From assembly GCA_000436915.1 (NCBI GenBank), contig HF994185.1, positions 1 through 9,603 on the forward strand: DNA of 9,603 nt, read 5' to 3'. Made by a program: the position numbers and the translations under genes. The DNA comes from Prevotella sp. CAG:1092. Lineage in GTDB: Bacteria; Bacteroidota; Bacteroidia; Bacteroidales; Bacteroidaceae. Positions 1 through 6,035 of the stretch are shown piece after piece (position 1 is the stretch's first letter; each line of letters begins with the position of its first letter). The notes beneath the pieces are model-generated. The model ran no database searches. It was not told where the DNA came from and saw only the letters and a list, made by a program, of their open reading frames with translations.

Positions 1-93
1 CAAATCTGCTCATTCCCAACTGTTTACGTTCCAACCTCTCTTATTCTCCTTTGGCTGCTTTAGAGCTTTATGTTAAAAATCCTAAAGAAAAGG

Positions 94-915
94 ATGAAAC
101 AAAAAAACAACATTCTCATTATAAGCGACATGTGTGGATATGGCAAGGTGTCGGCGGCTGTACAAATGCCTATTCTCTCGTATATGGGTCACGACGTTTA
201 CAACTTGCCAACAATGCTCATTAGCAACACCTTTCCATATGGCAAATATGCAATACTTGAGAGCACCTCATATATAGAAGAGGCGCTACAGAAATGGAAC
301 GAGCTTGGCATTCATTTCGATGCTATAACAACAGGATTTATGGTATCTGAACATCAAGCACAGATAGTAGCAGCTTATTGCAGACAACAAGCGGAAAAGA
401 GAACCGACATTTTTGTAGACCCAGTGATGGGCGACTATGGCAGACTGTATGGTGGTGCAAACGAGGGTACAATAAGATGTATGCAGGAGATGCTGAGCGT
501 GGCTCACTTGTGTTTTCCTAACTATACCGAAGCTTGCCTACTTACGGGGGCTGATTATAAGCAAGAAGGTATTAGCCAAAAAGAGGCTTACGAGCTGGTA
601 GACAAACTGAGAGCTATAGGTTCGCACTCAATATTAATAACATCATGTGTGGTTGAAGGCAATCATGCCGTGGTAGGTTACAACCATAGCACAGAAGAAT
701 ATTTCTGTTTAAACTACGAAGAAATTCCTGTGCAATTCCCTGGTACGGGCGACATTTTCTCAAGCATCATCGAAGGCAGACTTATGGATGGTGACAACCT
801 AAAACATGCCACACGAGTAGCTATGGACACCCTGCGCCATTGGATAGATATCAATAAAGACGACGAAGACATAAATCGCGGAATACCTATCGAGCGACAT
901 CTTGCTGATTTATAA
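94..915 (+). CDS. Pyridoxal/pyridoxamine kinase, PfkB/ribokinase fold
   Basis: A 273-residue protein, the usual size for PdxY/PdxK-type vitamin B6 kinases, which use ATP to phosphorylate pyridoxal or pyridoxamine in the cytosolic B6 salvage pathway. Visible motifs: an N-terminal strand ending in a substrate-site segment (SDMCGYGKVSAA, 11-22), FVDPVMGD at 107-114 (as in PdxY), PNYTEACLLTG at 142-152, and the ribokinase-family anion-hole/catalytic motif PGTGD at 216-220, with Asp220 the expected catalytic base. An ATG at 70 is in frame and would add eight residues (MLKILKKR). I prefer the ATG at 94 because a purine-rich AAGAAAAGG lies just before it and the family starts close to the first beta strand. 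The stop is 20 bases before the glycerate kinase start, so an operon is likely. The exact B6 vitamer preference cannot be read from sequence. Confidence 0.88.
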   Translation: MKQKNNILIISDMCGYGKVSAAVQMPILSYMGHDVYNLPTMLISNTFPYGKYAILESTSYIEEALQKWNELGIHFDAITTGFMVSEHQAQIVAAYCRQQAEKRTDIFVDPVMGDYGRLYGGANEGTIRCMQEMLSVAHLCFPNYTEACLLTGADYKQEGISQKEAYELVDKLRAIGSHSILITSCVVEGNHAVVGYNHSTEEYFCLNYEEIPVQFPGTGDIFSSIIEGRLMDGDNLKHATRVAMDTLRHWIDINKDDEDINRGIPIERHLADL

Positions 916-935
916 ATATATCACTTTTGCATCAA

Positions 936-2009
936 ATGAAAAAGATTGTTCTTGCATTCGACTCTTTCAAGGGCTGCATGTCGGCAGAAGAAGCTTGCAA
1001 TGCAGCAGCAATTGGTGTGCATTCAACTCTGCCAGGAGTAGAAGTAGTGGCTCTACCTATGAGCGATGGTGGCGAAGGCTTGGTGGAATGTGTTAGAAAG
1101 ATGATACCTACTACGCCAAGAAGCATTATGGTTGTAGGCCCAATGAGTAAGAAGGTAGAGGCTACATATGCCATAGCCACAGATGGATATACTGCATATA
1201 TGGAAATGGCGGCAGCAAGCGGACTTACTCTTGTGGCAGAAAATGAACGTAAACCTATGATGGCAACAACATATGGTGTGGGTGAGATGATTGCAGACGC
1301 TATACAACAAGGATGCAAGAAGATAGTTATTGGAATTGGCGGTAGCGCAACATGCGATGGTGGCAAAGGTATGGTTGAGGCTTTGCGAAATTGTGGACTG
1401 CTTAGTTCAGATGCCATTAAAGACATAAAAATTGTAGTGGCATGTGATGTAGACAATCCGCTATATGGTAAGAATGGTGCTGCTTATATCTTTGCTCCTC
1501 AAAAGGGTGCAACCAAAGAGGAAGTAGAATTGCTTGACAAGAGACTCCGCAGCTTTGCCCACGATACTGAACTATTAGGTATAGCAACTCCGGCTACTGC
1601 CCTACTGCCAGGAACTGGTGCTGCTGGAGGCTTAGGTTATGCCCTATTAGCATATCTGAAAGCAGAACTAAAAGCAGGCATAGAGATAATGCTTGATATT
1701 GCCAACTTCGACAATACTATTATGGATGGCGACATTGTGGTGACAGGAGAAGGCAAATCAGACCACCAAACGATGATGGGAAAAGTGGCACATGGTGTGA
1801 TGAAGAGGTGTCGTAAAGCCAACAAGCCAATATGGTTGCTTTCTGGAGCCATCGATGATGAAGAAGGAATGTTATCTAAGAACTTCGACTTGGTGAAGAG
1901 TATCAACGATGGCAACTCTCGCCCTTTGCCGATATTAATGCAAAAAGAAACGGCAATGAAGAATATGGAGAAAACAATTAGCGACCTTTGCCTACACCTT
2001 AATATATAA
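936..2009 (+). CDS. Glycerate kinase (type I, GlxK/GarK family)
   Basis: A 357-residue cytosolic enzyme expected to phosphorylate D-glycerate with ATP (to 2-phosphoglycerate in characterised members of this family), feeding lower glycolysis. Family landmarks are all present: DSFKG at 9-13 near the N-terminus, SDGGEG at 43-48, the glycine-rich GIGGSATCDGGKG at 133-145, PGTGAAGGLGY at 225-235 and TGEGKSDHQTMMGK at 270-283. The length is slightly short of the roughly 375-380 residues common in Proteobacteria but looks intact. A TTG three codons upstream (927) is in frame; the ATG at 936 gives the family-typical MKKIVLAFDSFKG start. It follows the B6 kinase by 20 bases with no promoter visible between them, suggesting co-transcription, although no direct metabolic link between the two kinases is evident. 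Its last codons lie inside a short repeated segment (see the repeat starting at 1993). Confidence 0.93.
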   Translation: MKKIVLAFDSFKGCMSAEEACNAAAIGVHSTLPGVEVVALPMSDGGEGLVECVRKMIPTTPRSIMVVGPMSKKVEATYAIATDGYTAYMEMAAASGLTLVAENERKPMMATTYGVGEMIADAIQQGCKKIVIGIGGSATCDGGKGMVEALRNCGLLSSDAIKDIKIVVACDVDNPLYGKNGAAYIFAPQKGATKEEVELLDKRLRSFAHDTELLGIATPATALLPGTGAAGGLGYALLAYLKAELKAGIEIMLDIANFDNTIMDGDIVVTGEGKSDHQTMMGKVAHGVMKRCRKANKPIWLLSGAIDDEEGMLSKNFDLVKSINDGNSRPLPILMQKETAMKNMEKTISDLCLHLNI

Positions 2010-2060
2010 TATATAGTCTTCATTATATAATATACAGTCTTCTTACACCTTATTATATAT
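1993..2060. repeat. Nested short direct repeats in AT-rich spacer
   Basis: Two 19-base copies (2003-2021 and 2024-2042) of TATATAATATAyAGTCTTC, differing at one base and offset by 21 bases, are flanked by two copies of TACACCTTA (1993-2001 and 2044-2052). The order is A-B-B'-A'. The outer left copy encodes the last codons of the glycerate kinase, so the spacer looks like a local duplication of the gene's own tail. No promoter of the Bacteroidetes type is seen between here and the thioesterase start. Confidence 0.7.
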
Positions 2061-2106
2061 AGGACAACATTTAATAATTATACAACAACTAAATTTCTAA
2101 AGCAAT

Positions 2107-2589
2107 ATGGACATCAAGAAAATTATAAACCCTTGGACTGGCGTTGAGGGTTACAACTGCATAGGATGCTCACCCGACAATCCTATTGGACTTCACCTAT
2201 GTTTCTACGAAGATGGCGATGACATTGTGAGCCGTTGGAAGCCAACAGCCAACTATCAAGGATGGCTCAATACCCTACATGGTGGCATACAAGCACTATT
2301 GCTTGACGAGATATGTGGATGGGTGGTAACAAGAAAACTGCAAACTGCGGGTGTGACATCAAAGATGGAAACACACTATAAGCGACCAGTTTCAACAAAC
2401 GATAAGGAAATAACAATCCGTGCACATATCCGTGAGCAAAAACGCAACATCATAATCATTGATGCTACCCTCGCCGACTCTAATGGCAACATCTGCACTG
2501 AAGCCACATGCACATACTTTGCTTTCTCTCGCGAAAAGGCAGAAAAAGACATGCATTTTAGACCTTGCGAATTAGAAAGTGAAAAATAA
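2107..2589 (+). CDS. PaaI/hotdog-fold thioesterase
   Basis: A 160-residue protein of the PaaI_thioesterase (4HBT) hotdog superfamily, which hydrolyses acyl-CoA or related thioesters in the cytosol, usually as a tetramer. The N-terminal segment NCIGCSPDNPIGLHL (17-31) is the cysteine-containing lead-in common in this branch. The hotdog helix carries HGGIQALLLDE at 58-68, with the HGG turn and the acidic Asp67/Glu68 at the usual active-site position. The later strands TSKMETHYKRPV (84-95) and IIIIDATLADSNGNICTEA (115-133) fit the central sheet. Substrate is not predictable; genome labels for such proteins are normally just 'PaaI family thioesterase'. The gene lies 97 bases after the glycerate kinase without an obvious promoter of its own, so read-through is possible, and a hairpin about 30 bases past the stop could end the transcript. 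Confidence 0.85.
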   Translation: MDIKKIINPWTGVEGYNCIGCSPDNPIGLHLCFYEDGDDIVSRWKPTANYQGWLNTLHGGIQALLLDEICGWVVTRKLQTAGVTSKMETHYKRPVSTNDKEITIRAHIREQKRNIIIIDATLADSNGNICTEATCTYFAFSREKAEKDMHFRPCELESEK

Positions 2590-2613
2590 AGAATGATGAA
2601 AAAACAATAGCTA

Positions 2614-2811
2614 TATAAAAAAGGAAACCCCAGCACGCAGTATCACTACTCTTGCTGGGGACCTTTTAACCTTTAAAAAACTAACCTTAAACCTATTGAA
2701 ACTGTTATTTCTTTGTTAATACGATTTCTATTTTAATTGCATCATTATTTCGAAATGTATGATTATATGATATTCATTTCATCTCTTTTTTAATGACCTT
2801 TGTTTCATATG
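2614..2811 (-). ncRNA. Candidate small RNA of about 200 nt, unknown family
   Basis: Inferred, not recognised. A well-formed promoter at 2817-2847 points left, and about 200 bases further on the - strand ends in the GNRA-loop hairpin plus U-rich tract. There is no ORF longer than a few codons between them on that strand. The region before the hairpin carries four closely spaced AGGT(T) motifs (about 2662-2696, - strand). Close to the 5' end is a tiny ORF, MKQRSLKKR (2808-2779), whose stop is followed at once by ATGA-type overlaps. The size is near that of 6S RNA, but I cannot fold it into the long 6S hairpin. Alternatives are a short leader-peptide transcript or decayed sequence. The ends are approximate. 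Confidence 0.4.
2619..2667. terminator. Strong hairpin, bidirectional terminator candidate
   Basis: An 8-bp perfect stem CCCCAGCA (2628-2635) / TGCTGGGG (2653-2660), extended outside by AAAAGG (2619-2624) / CCTTTT (2662-2667) and inside by AGTA/TACT. Read on the - strand the innermost loop is GTGA (a GNRA-type tetraloop) and the stem is followed by TTTCCTTTTTT, a good intrinsic terminator. Read on the + strand it is followed by ACCTTTTAA, a weaker terminator for the thioesterase gene. The - reading fits better. Confidence 0.7.
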
Positions 2812-2816
2812 TGCTG

Positions 2817-2847
2817 CAAAGATAGAAAAAAATATTGAACATAACAA
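2817..2847 (-). promoter_or_regulatory. Bacteroidetes-type primary-sigma promoter, leftward
   Basis: On the - strand, TTG (2847-2845), a 20-base spacer, then TATCTTTG (2824-2817), an exact match to the Bacteroidetes -7 consensus TAnnTTTG. The spacer equals that of the tRNA-Arg promoter and of the lipoprotein-gene promoter in this window. The predicted start is near 2810-2812. It points away from htpG and toward the hairpin at 2619-2667, with no protein gene in between. Confidence 0.65.
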
Positions 2848-2933
2848 GAAATCTAAATAAATTTTATATTTTTTGCATTTTTAAGTACTGAGAAGTCTTC
2901 AAAGATGTATCATTTGGGACTAAAAAGTAAGAT

Positions 2934-2949
2934 TGGCACGCTATTTGTA
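2934..2949 (+). promoter_or_regulatory. Sigma-54 (-24/-12) promoter candidate for htpG
   Basis: TGGCACG-CTAT-TTGTA matches the RpoN consensus TGGCACG-N4-TTGCW except T for C at the -12 GC. The GG (2935-2936) and the GT (2947-2948) are separated by exactly 10 bases, as sigma-54 requires. The predicted start is near 2960, giving a 5' UTR of about 48 bases for htpG. No TAnnTTTG box with a suitable -33 partner is visible on the + strand upstream of htpG, which strengthens the call. A short palindrome, GAAG-T-CTTC (2892-2900), sits about 35 bases upstream and might bind a regulator. Confidence 0.55.
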
Positions 2950-3007
2950 ACTTAAAAAACAAAACATACATATATAAATAACTTTCTAAAAATACAAATA
3001 AACAACT

Positions 3008-5065
3008 ATGAAGAAAGGTAATATTGGGGTTACTACAGAAAACATCTTCCCCGTTATCAAAAAGTTCCTCTATTCAGATCATGAAATATTCTTGCGTGAA
3101 ATGGTTTCTAATGCCGTTGACGCAACTCAGAAACTTAAAACTCTCGCAGCTCAGGGCGACTTCAAAGGCGAAATGGGCGACATCACAGTTCATGTGGCTG
3201 TAGATAGCGAAAAGGGCACTTTGACCATCAGCGACCGTGGTATTGGTATGACTGCTGAAGAGATTGATAAATACATCAACCAAATAGCATTCTCAGGAGT
3301 AAACGACTTCCTCGATAAATATAAGGATACAGCGAACTCTATTATCGGTCACTTCGGCCTTGGCTTCTACTCTGCTTTCATGGTTAGCAAGAAGGTGGAA
3401 ATAGTTACTAAGAGCTATAAAGAAGGTGCTACAGCCGTGAAGTGGAGCTGCGATGGTAGTCCTGAATTTGAACTCGAAGAGACAGAGAAGGTAGACAGAG
3501 GTTCTGATATAATCCTTTACATCGACGACGACTGCAAGGAGTTTTTGGAAAAAGCTCGCATAGAATCTTTGTTGAACAAATATTGCAAGTTCTTGCCTGT
3601 GCCTGTAGCCTTTGGCAAAAAGACAGAATGGAAGGATGGTAAGCAGGTAGACACAGAGGAAGACAACGTGATAAACAACGTGGAACCTCTTTGGACAAAG
3701 ACTCCTAGTTCGCTCAAAGATGAAGACTACAAGAGTTTCTACCGCACACTATACCCTATGCAGGATGAACCATTATTCTGGATTCACCTCAACGTAGACT
3801 ATCCATTCAACCTCACAGGTATTCTCTACTTTCCACGAATCAAGAATAATATCGACTTGCAGCGCAACAAGATTCAGCTGTATTGCAATCAAGTATTCGT
3901 TACCGACCAGGTAGAAGGAATCGTGCCAGACTTCCTCACTCTGCTCCATGGAGTTATCGATTCTCCAGATATTCCATTGAACGTTAGCCGTAGCTACTTG
4001 CAGAGCGACAGCAATGTGAAGAAGATTTCTACATATATCACTAAGAAGGTGGCAGACCGCTTGGCAAGTCTCTTCAAGGAAGATCGTAAGGCTTACGAAG
4101 AGAAATGGGACAACCTAAAGATATTCATCAACTACGGAATGTTGTCGCAGGAAGACTTCTACGATCGTGCAAAGGATTTTGCATTGCTCAAGGATACTGA
4201 AGGCAAACACTTTACATTTGAGGAGTATAAGACTTTGATTAAGGATAACCAGACCGACAAGGAAGGTAACCTCGTATACCTCTATGCAAACAACGCAGAG
4301 GAGCAATATTCTTACATTGAGAGTGCAAAGGCTAAGGGATATAGTGTATTGCTATTTGATGGTCAGTTGGATGCTCCAATGGTGTCAATGCTTGAACAGA
4401 AGTTTGAGAAGTCGCGCTTCACACGTGTAGACAGCGACATCATCGATCGCTTGATAGTTAAGGAGGATGTAAAGAAGGACGAATTGTCAGTAGAAGAGCG
4501 TGACAATATGACACAGGTATTCTCATCTCAGATGCCAAAGCTTGAGCATGCAGAATTTATGGTCAATGTCGAGGCTTTGGGCGAAAATGCTCAACCTGTA
4601 GTGATTACTCAGAACGAGTATATGCGTCGTATGAAGGAGATGAGCCAATTCCAGCCAGGAATGAGTTTCTATCAGCAGATGCCAGATAGCTACAACTTGG
4701 TATTGAACAGCGAGCATCCATTAATCAAGAAGGTTTTGGAAGACACTAAAGTTGCTTGTGGCGAAACTCTCGTTCCTATCGATGCCGAGATAAAGTCGCT
4801 CGAAGCTAAGCAGTCTGCACTTAAGCAACTTCTCGACAAGAAGAAACCAGAAGAGCTTACTCAGGAAGAGAAAGACGAGCGTCAGAACACCGAGAAGGCT
4901 ATCAGCGAACAGAAAGAAAAGAGAAACTCTATCATCGCTGGCTACGCTAAGGACAACAAGATTGTTCATCAGCTCATTGACCTTGCATTGCTTCAGAATG
5001 GTATGCTGAAAGGTGCTGCTTTGAACGAATTCTTGAAGAGAAGTGTTGACATCATCGGCAAATAA
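3008..5065 (+). CDS. htpG: Molecular chaperone HtpG (bacterial Hsp90)
   Basis: A 685-residue homodimeric, ATP-driven chaperone of the cytosol. The N-terminal GHKL ATPase domain shows EMVSNAVDA at 31-39 (Glu31 the expected catalytic Glu, Asn35 the Mg-coordinating Asn), SDRGIGM at 75-81 and GHFGLGF at 114-120. The middle domain has DIPLNVSRSYLQ at 321-332, with Arg328 as the ATP-contacting arginine. The C-terminal dimerisation domain includes a Lys/Glu/Gln-rich, coiled-coil-like stretch at about 595-641 that makes the protein longer than E. coli HtpG (624). I believe this is usual in Bacteroidetes. There is no C-terminal MEEVD, as expected in bacteria. The start ATG follows an AT-rich leader without Shine-Dalgarno, normal for the phylum. 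It is probably monocistronic: long spacer upstream with a sigma-54-like promoter, tRNA downstream. No clear terminator is seen directly after the stop. Confidence 0.98.
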   Translation: MKKGNIGVTTENIFPVIKKFLYSDHEIFLREMVSNAVDATQKLKTLAAQGDFKGEMGDITVHVAVDSEKGTLTISDRGIGMTAEEIDKYINQIAFSGVNDFLDKYKDTANSIIGHFGLGFYSAFMVSKKVEIVTKSYKEGATAVKWSCDGSPEFELEETEKVDRGSDIILYIDDDCKEFLEKARIESLLNKYCKFLPVPVAFGKKTEWKDGKQVDTEEDNVINNVEPLWTKTPSSLKDEDYKSFYRTLYPMQDEPLFWIHLNVDYPFNLTGILYFPRIKNNIDLQRNKIQLYCNQVFVTDQVEGIVPDFLTLLHGVIDSPDIPLNVSRSYLQSDSNVKKISTYITKKVADRLASLFKEDRKAYEEKWDNLKIFINYGMLSQEDFYDRAKDFALLKDTEGKHFTFEEYKTLIKDNQTDKEGNLVYLYANNAEEQYSYIESAKAKGYSVLLFDGQLDAPMVSMLEQKFEKSRFTRVDSDIIDRLIVKEDVKKDELSVEERDNMTQVFSSQMPKLEHAEFMVNVEALGENAQPVVITQNEYMRRMKEMSQFQPGMSFYQQMPDSYNLVLNSEHPLIKKVLEDTKVACGETLVPIDAEIKSLEAKQSALKQLLDKKKPEELTQEEKDERQNTEKAISEQKEKRNSIIAGYAKDNKIVHQLIDLALLQNGMLKGAALNEFLKRSVDIIGK

Positions 5066-5094
5066 TGGTAAGAAGTGGTGGCATTAGTATTAAA

Positions 5095-5138
5095 TAATGG
5101 CGAAAACAAGTGCTATTATTGATGATTAATGGCGAAAA
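5095..5138. repeat. 12-bp direct repeat, 32-base period
   Basis: TAATGGCGAAAA occurs exactly at 5095-5106 and 5127-5138, one period of 32 bases apart (about three helical turns). The sequences after each copy (TGCTATTATT and TACTATAATT) are also similar, so this may be a decayed tandem duplication. It lies between the htpG stop and the tRNA-Arg promoter. Function is unknown. Confidence 0.6.
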
Positions 5139-5158
5139 TACTATAATTCTATAAAAAA

Positions 5159-5197
5159 GTAGCGATAAAATTTGGTCAATTCAAGTTTTATCGCTAC
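5159..5197. repeat. Perfect 12-bp inverted repeat around tRNA promoter
   Basis: GTAGCGATAAAA (5159-5170) and its exact reverse complement TTTTATCGCTAC (5186-5197) enclose 15 bases. The -33 element of the tRNA-Arg promoter (5171-5174) lies at the left edge of the loop, and the right arm covers the first three bases of the -7 box. It is not followed by a T-run, so it is not a plain terminator. It could be an operator, a paired divergent promoter, or chance. Confidence 0.7.
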
Positions 5198-5202
5198 CTT
5201 TG
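5171..5202 (+). promoter_or_regulatory. Promoter of tRNA-Arg
   Basis: TTTG (5171-5174), a 20-base spacer and TACCTTTG (5195-5202) match the Bacteroidetes primary-sigma consensus (TTTG / TAnnTTTG). The tRNA 5' end at 5222 is 20 bases beyond, leaving a short leader for RNase P to remove. Confidence 0.75.
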
Positions 5203-5221
5203 CAACCGCAAATAAGAAAAC

Positions 5222-5295
5222 GGCTTCGTAGCTCAACTGAATAGAGCATCTGACTACGGATCAGAAGGTTACAGGTTTGAATCCTGTCGGAGTCA
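5222..5295 (+). tRNA. tRNA-Arg, anticodon ACG
   Basis: A complete cloverleaf can be drawn by hand. Acceptor GGCTTCG / CGGAGTC has two G-U pairs; D stem GCTC/GAGC; anticodon stem TCTGA/TCAGA with loop CTACGGA giving anticodon ACG (5256-5258, A34 expected to become inosine, reading CGU/CGC/CGA); variable loop AGGTT; T stem ACAGG/CCTGT with loop TTTGAAT. The discriminator is A5295. CCA is not encoded, so it must be added after transcription. The gene has its own promoter and terminator and is 74 nt long. Confidence 0.96.
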
Positions 5296-5296
5296 C

Positions 5297-5328
5297 AAAA
5301 AAAAGCATTCTTCGGAATGCTTTTTTTG
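5297..5328. terminator. UUCG-loop terminator, shared by convergent units
   Basis: The stem GCATTC (5305-5310) / GAATGC (5315-5320) closes a TTCG tetraloop, with an A-tract before and seven T after (5321-5327). The A/T tracts make it work in both directions: for the tRNA-Arg on the + strand, starting two bases past the mature 3' end, and for the DUF1963 gene on the - strand, about 40 bases past its stop. Confidence 0.9.
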
Positions 5329-5369
5329 TTTTATACACTTGTATGAAAATCCATAAAAAATGCCAATAA

Positions 5370-6005
5370 TTAATAAAAGAAGACTTCCGACTTCACCTGT
5401 GTAAAGTCGCCTTGTTTCAAATCTTCCTTATCTATAAGAAAATACATTGTTCCACAATCAAAGAAACGAAGGTTCCAACGCTCATCTTCCTGAATTGACA
5501 ACAGAGAAATGTGGTTTGAATATTTTTCACGAACTTCATCTTCGAAAGGTTCTGAAAGGAATTCATGACAAAACTCAGCATCAGAAGTATTGAAACAGAT
5601 AGCTTCAGCCTTGCGGAATATTGATTCTTCAGTACCCTCCCAAGTAATATCATATGGTTCAAGGTCTGACTCCTGGTCTATATACATTACCCTAATCATA
5701 TCGCCACTATAGTTATGAAGCGGCATTACGAGTGGAGCATCTTCGCCTAAAAAATAATCGATATCAGCAAAGAAATACAACATACCTGTATGAGGCAAAA
5801 GATTATCTGTATCAATATCTGCTATATCGCGCAAGCGAATTTGGCAGATAAAGGTCAGCGGCTGCGGATATTCCTCGCCATCTTCATCTATATAGGTGGT
5901 ATAGGGGAATGGTACAGATGCTGGCAAGTCGGGTGCTCCCCACCATTTGCTTTTACCGAGCAATGGTTCGTCAGTATTAACTGTTGTAATTTTAATTGGA
6001 TTCAT
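5370..6005 (-). CDS. DUF1963 (YwqG-like) family protein
   Basis: A 211-residue soluble protein with no signal peptide or membrane segment. The pattern GKSKWWGAPDLPASVPFP (17-34) followed by QPLTFICQIRLRDI (48-61), LLPHTGMLYFFADID (69-83) and, near the end, RFFDCGTMYFLIDKEDL (180-196) is that of the DUF1963/YwqG family. Members are widespread, structurally known and functionally uncharacterised. YwqG proteins are often nearer 260 residues, so this is a compact member, but both ends look intact. The protein is acidic. It starts 30 bases after the stop of the upstream hydrolase gene with no promoter visible between them, so it is probably the second gene of that operon. It ends at the terminator shared with tRNA-Arg. 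No enzymatic role can be assigned. Confidence 0.75.
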   Translation of the reverse strand: MNPIKITTVNTDEPLLGKSKWWGAPDLPASVPFPYTTYIDEDGEEYPQPLTFICQIRLRDIADIDTDNLLPHTGMLYFFADIDYFLGEDAPLVMPLHNYSGDMIRVMYIDQESDLEPYDITWEGTEESIFRKAEAICFNTSDAEFCHEFLSEPFEDEVREKYSNHISLLSIQEDERWNLRFFDCGTMYFLIDKEDLKQGDFTQVKSEVFFY

Positions 6006-6035
6006 ATGAATTCACATTAATAGAATAAGCTTAGT

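Noticed and set aside
1..13. A possible divergent gene start on the - strand (ATG AGC AGA TTT) leaving the window.
   Set aside because: Only four codons are visible and no TAnnTTTG promoter precedes it on that strand.
3..235. An open + strand frame reading through the first 93 bases and into the B6 kinase, with natural-looking codons (SYSPLAALELYVKNPKEKDE) in its first part.
   Set aside because: To be a gene it would have to overlap the well-supported kinase by about 140 bases in another frame. It might be the tail of an upstream gene whose frame was lost, but 93 bases are too few to tell.
932..1456. A long - strand ORF (174 codons) opposite the glycerate kinase.
   Set aside because: It lies wholly within a gene with complete family motifs. 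Its protein is low-complexity Ser/Pro/Ile and recognisable as the shadow of the + strand codons.
2628..2667. A 5' UTR riboswitch or attenuator of htpG on the + strand.
   Set aside because: The hairpin is over 300 bases from the htpG start, the sigma-54-like promoter lies downstream of it, and the loop and U-tract fit the opposite strand better.
2614..2811. 6S RNA as identity for the candidate sRNA.
   Set aside because: The length is right, but I could not pair the 5' and 3' ends into the long hairpin with a central bubble that defines 6S.
5222..5295. An attachment site or integrated element at the 3' end of tRNA-Arg.
   Set aside because: The tRNA is followed at once by its terminator and housekeeping-like genes. 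No integrase gene or second copy of the tRNA 3' end is present in the window.
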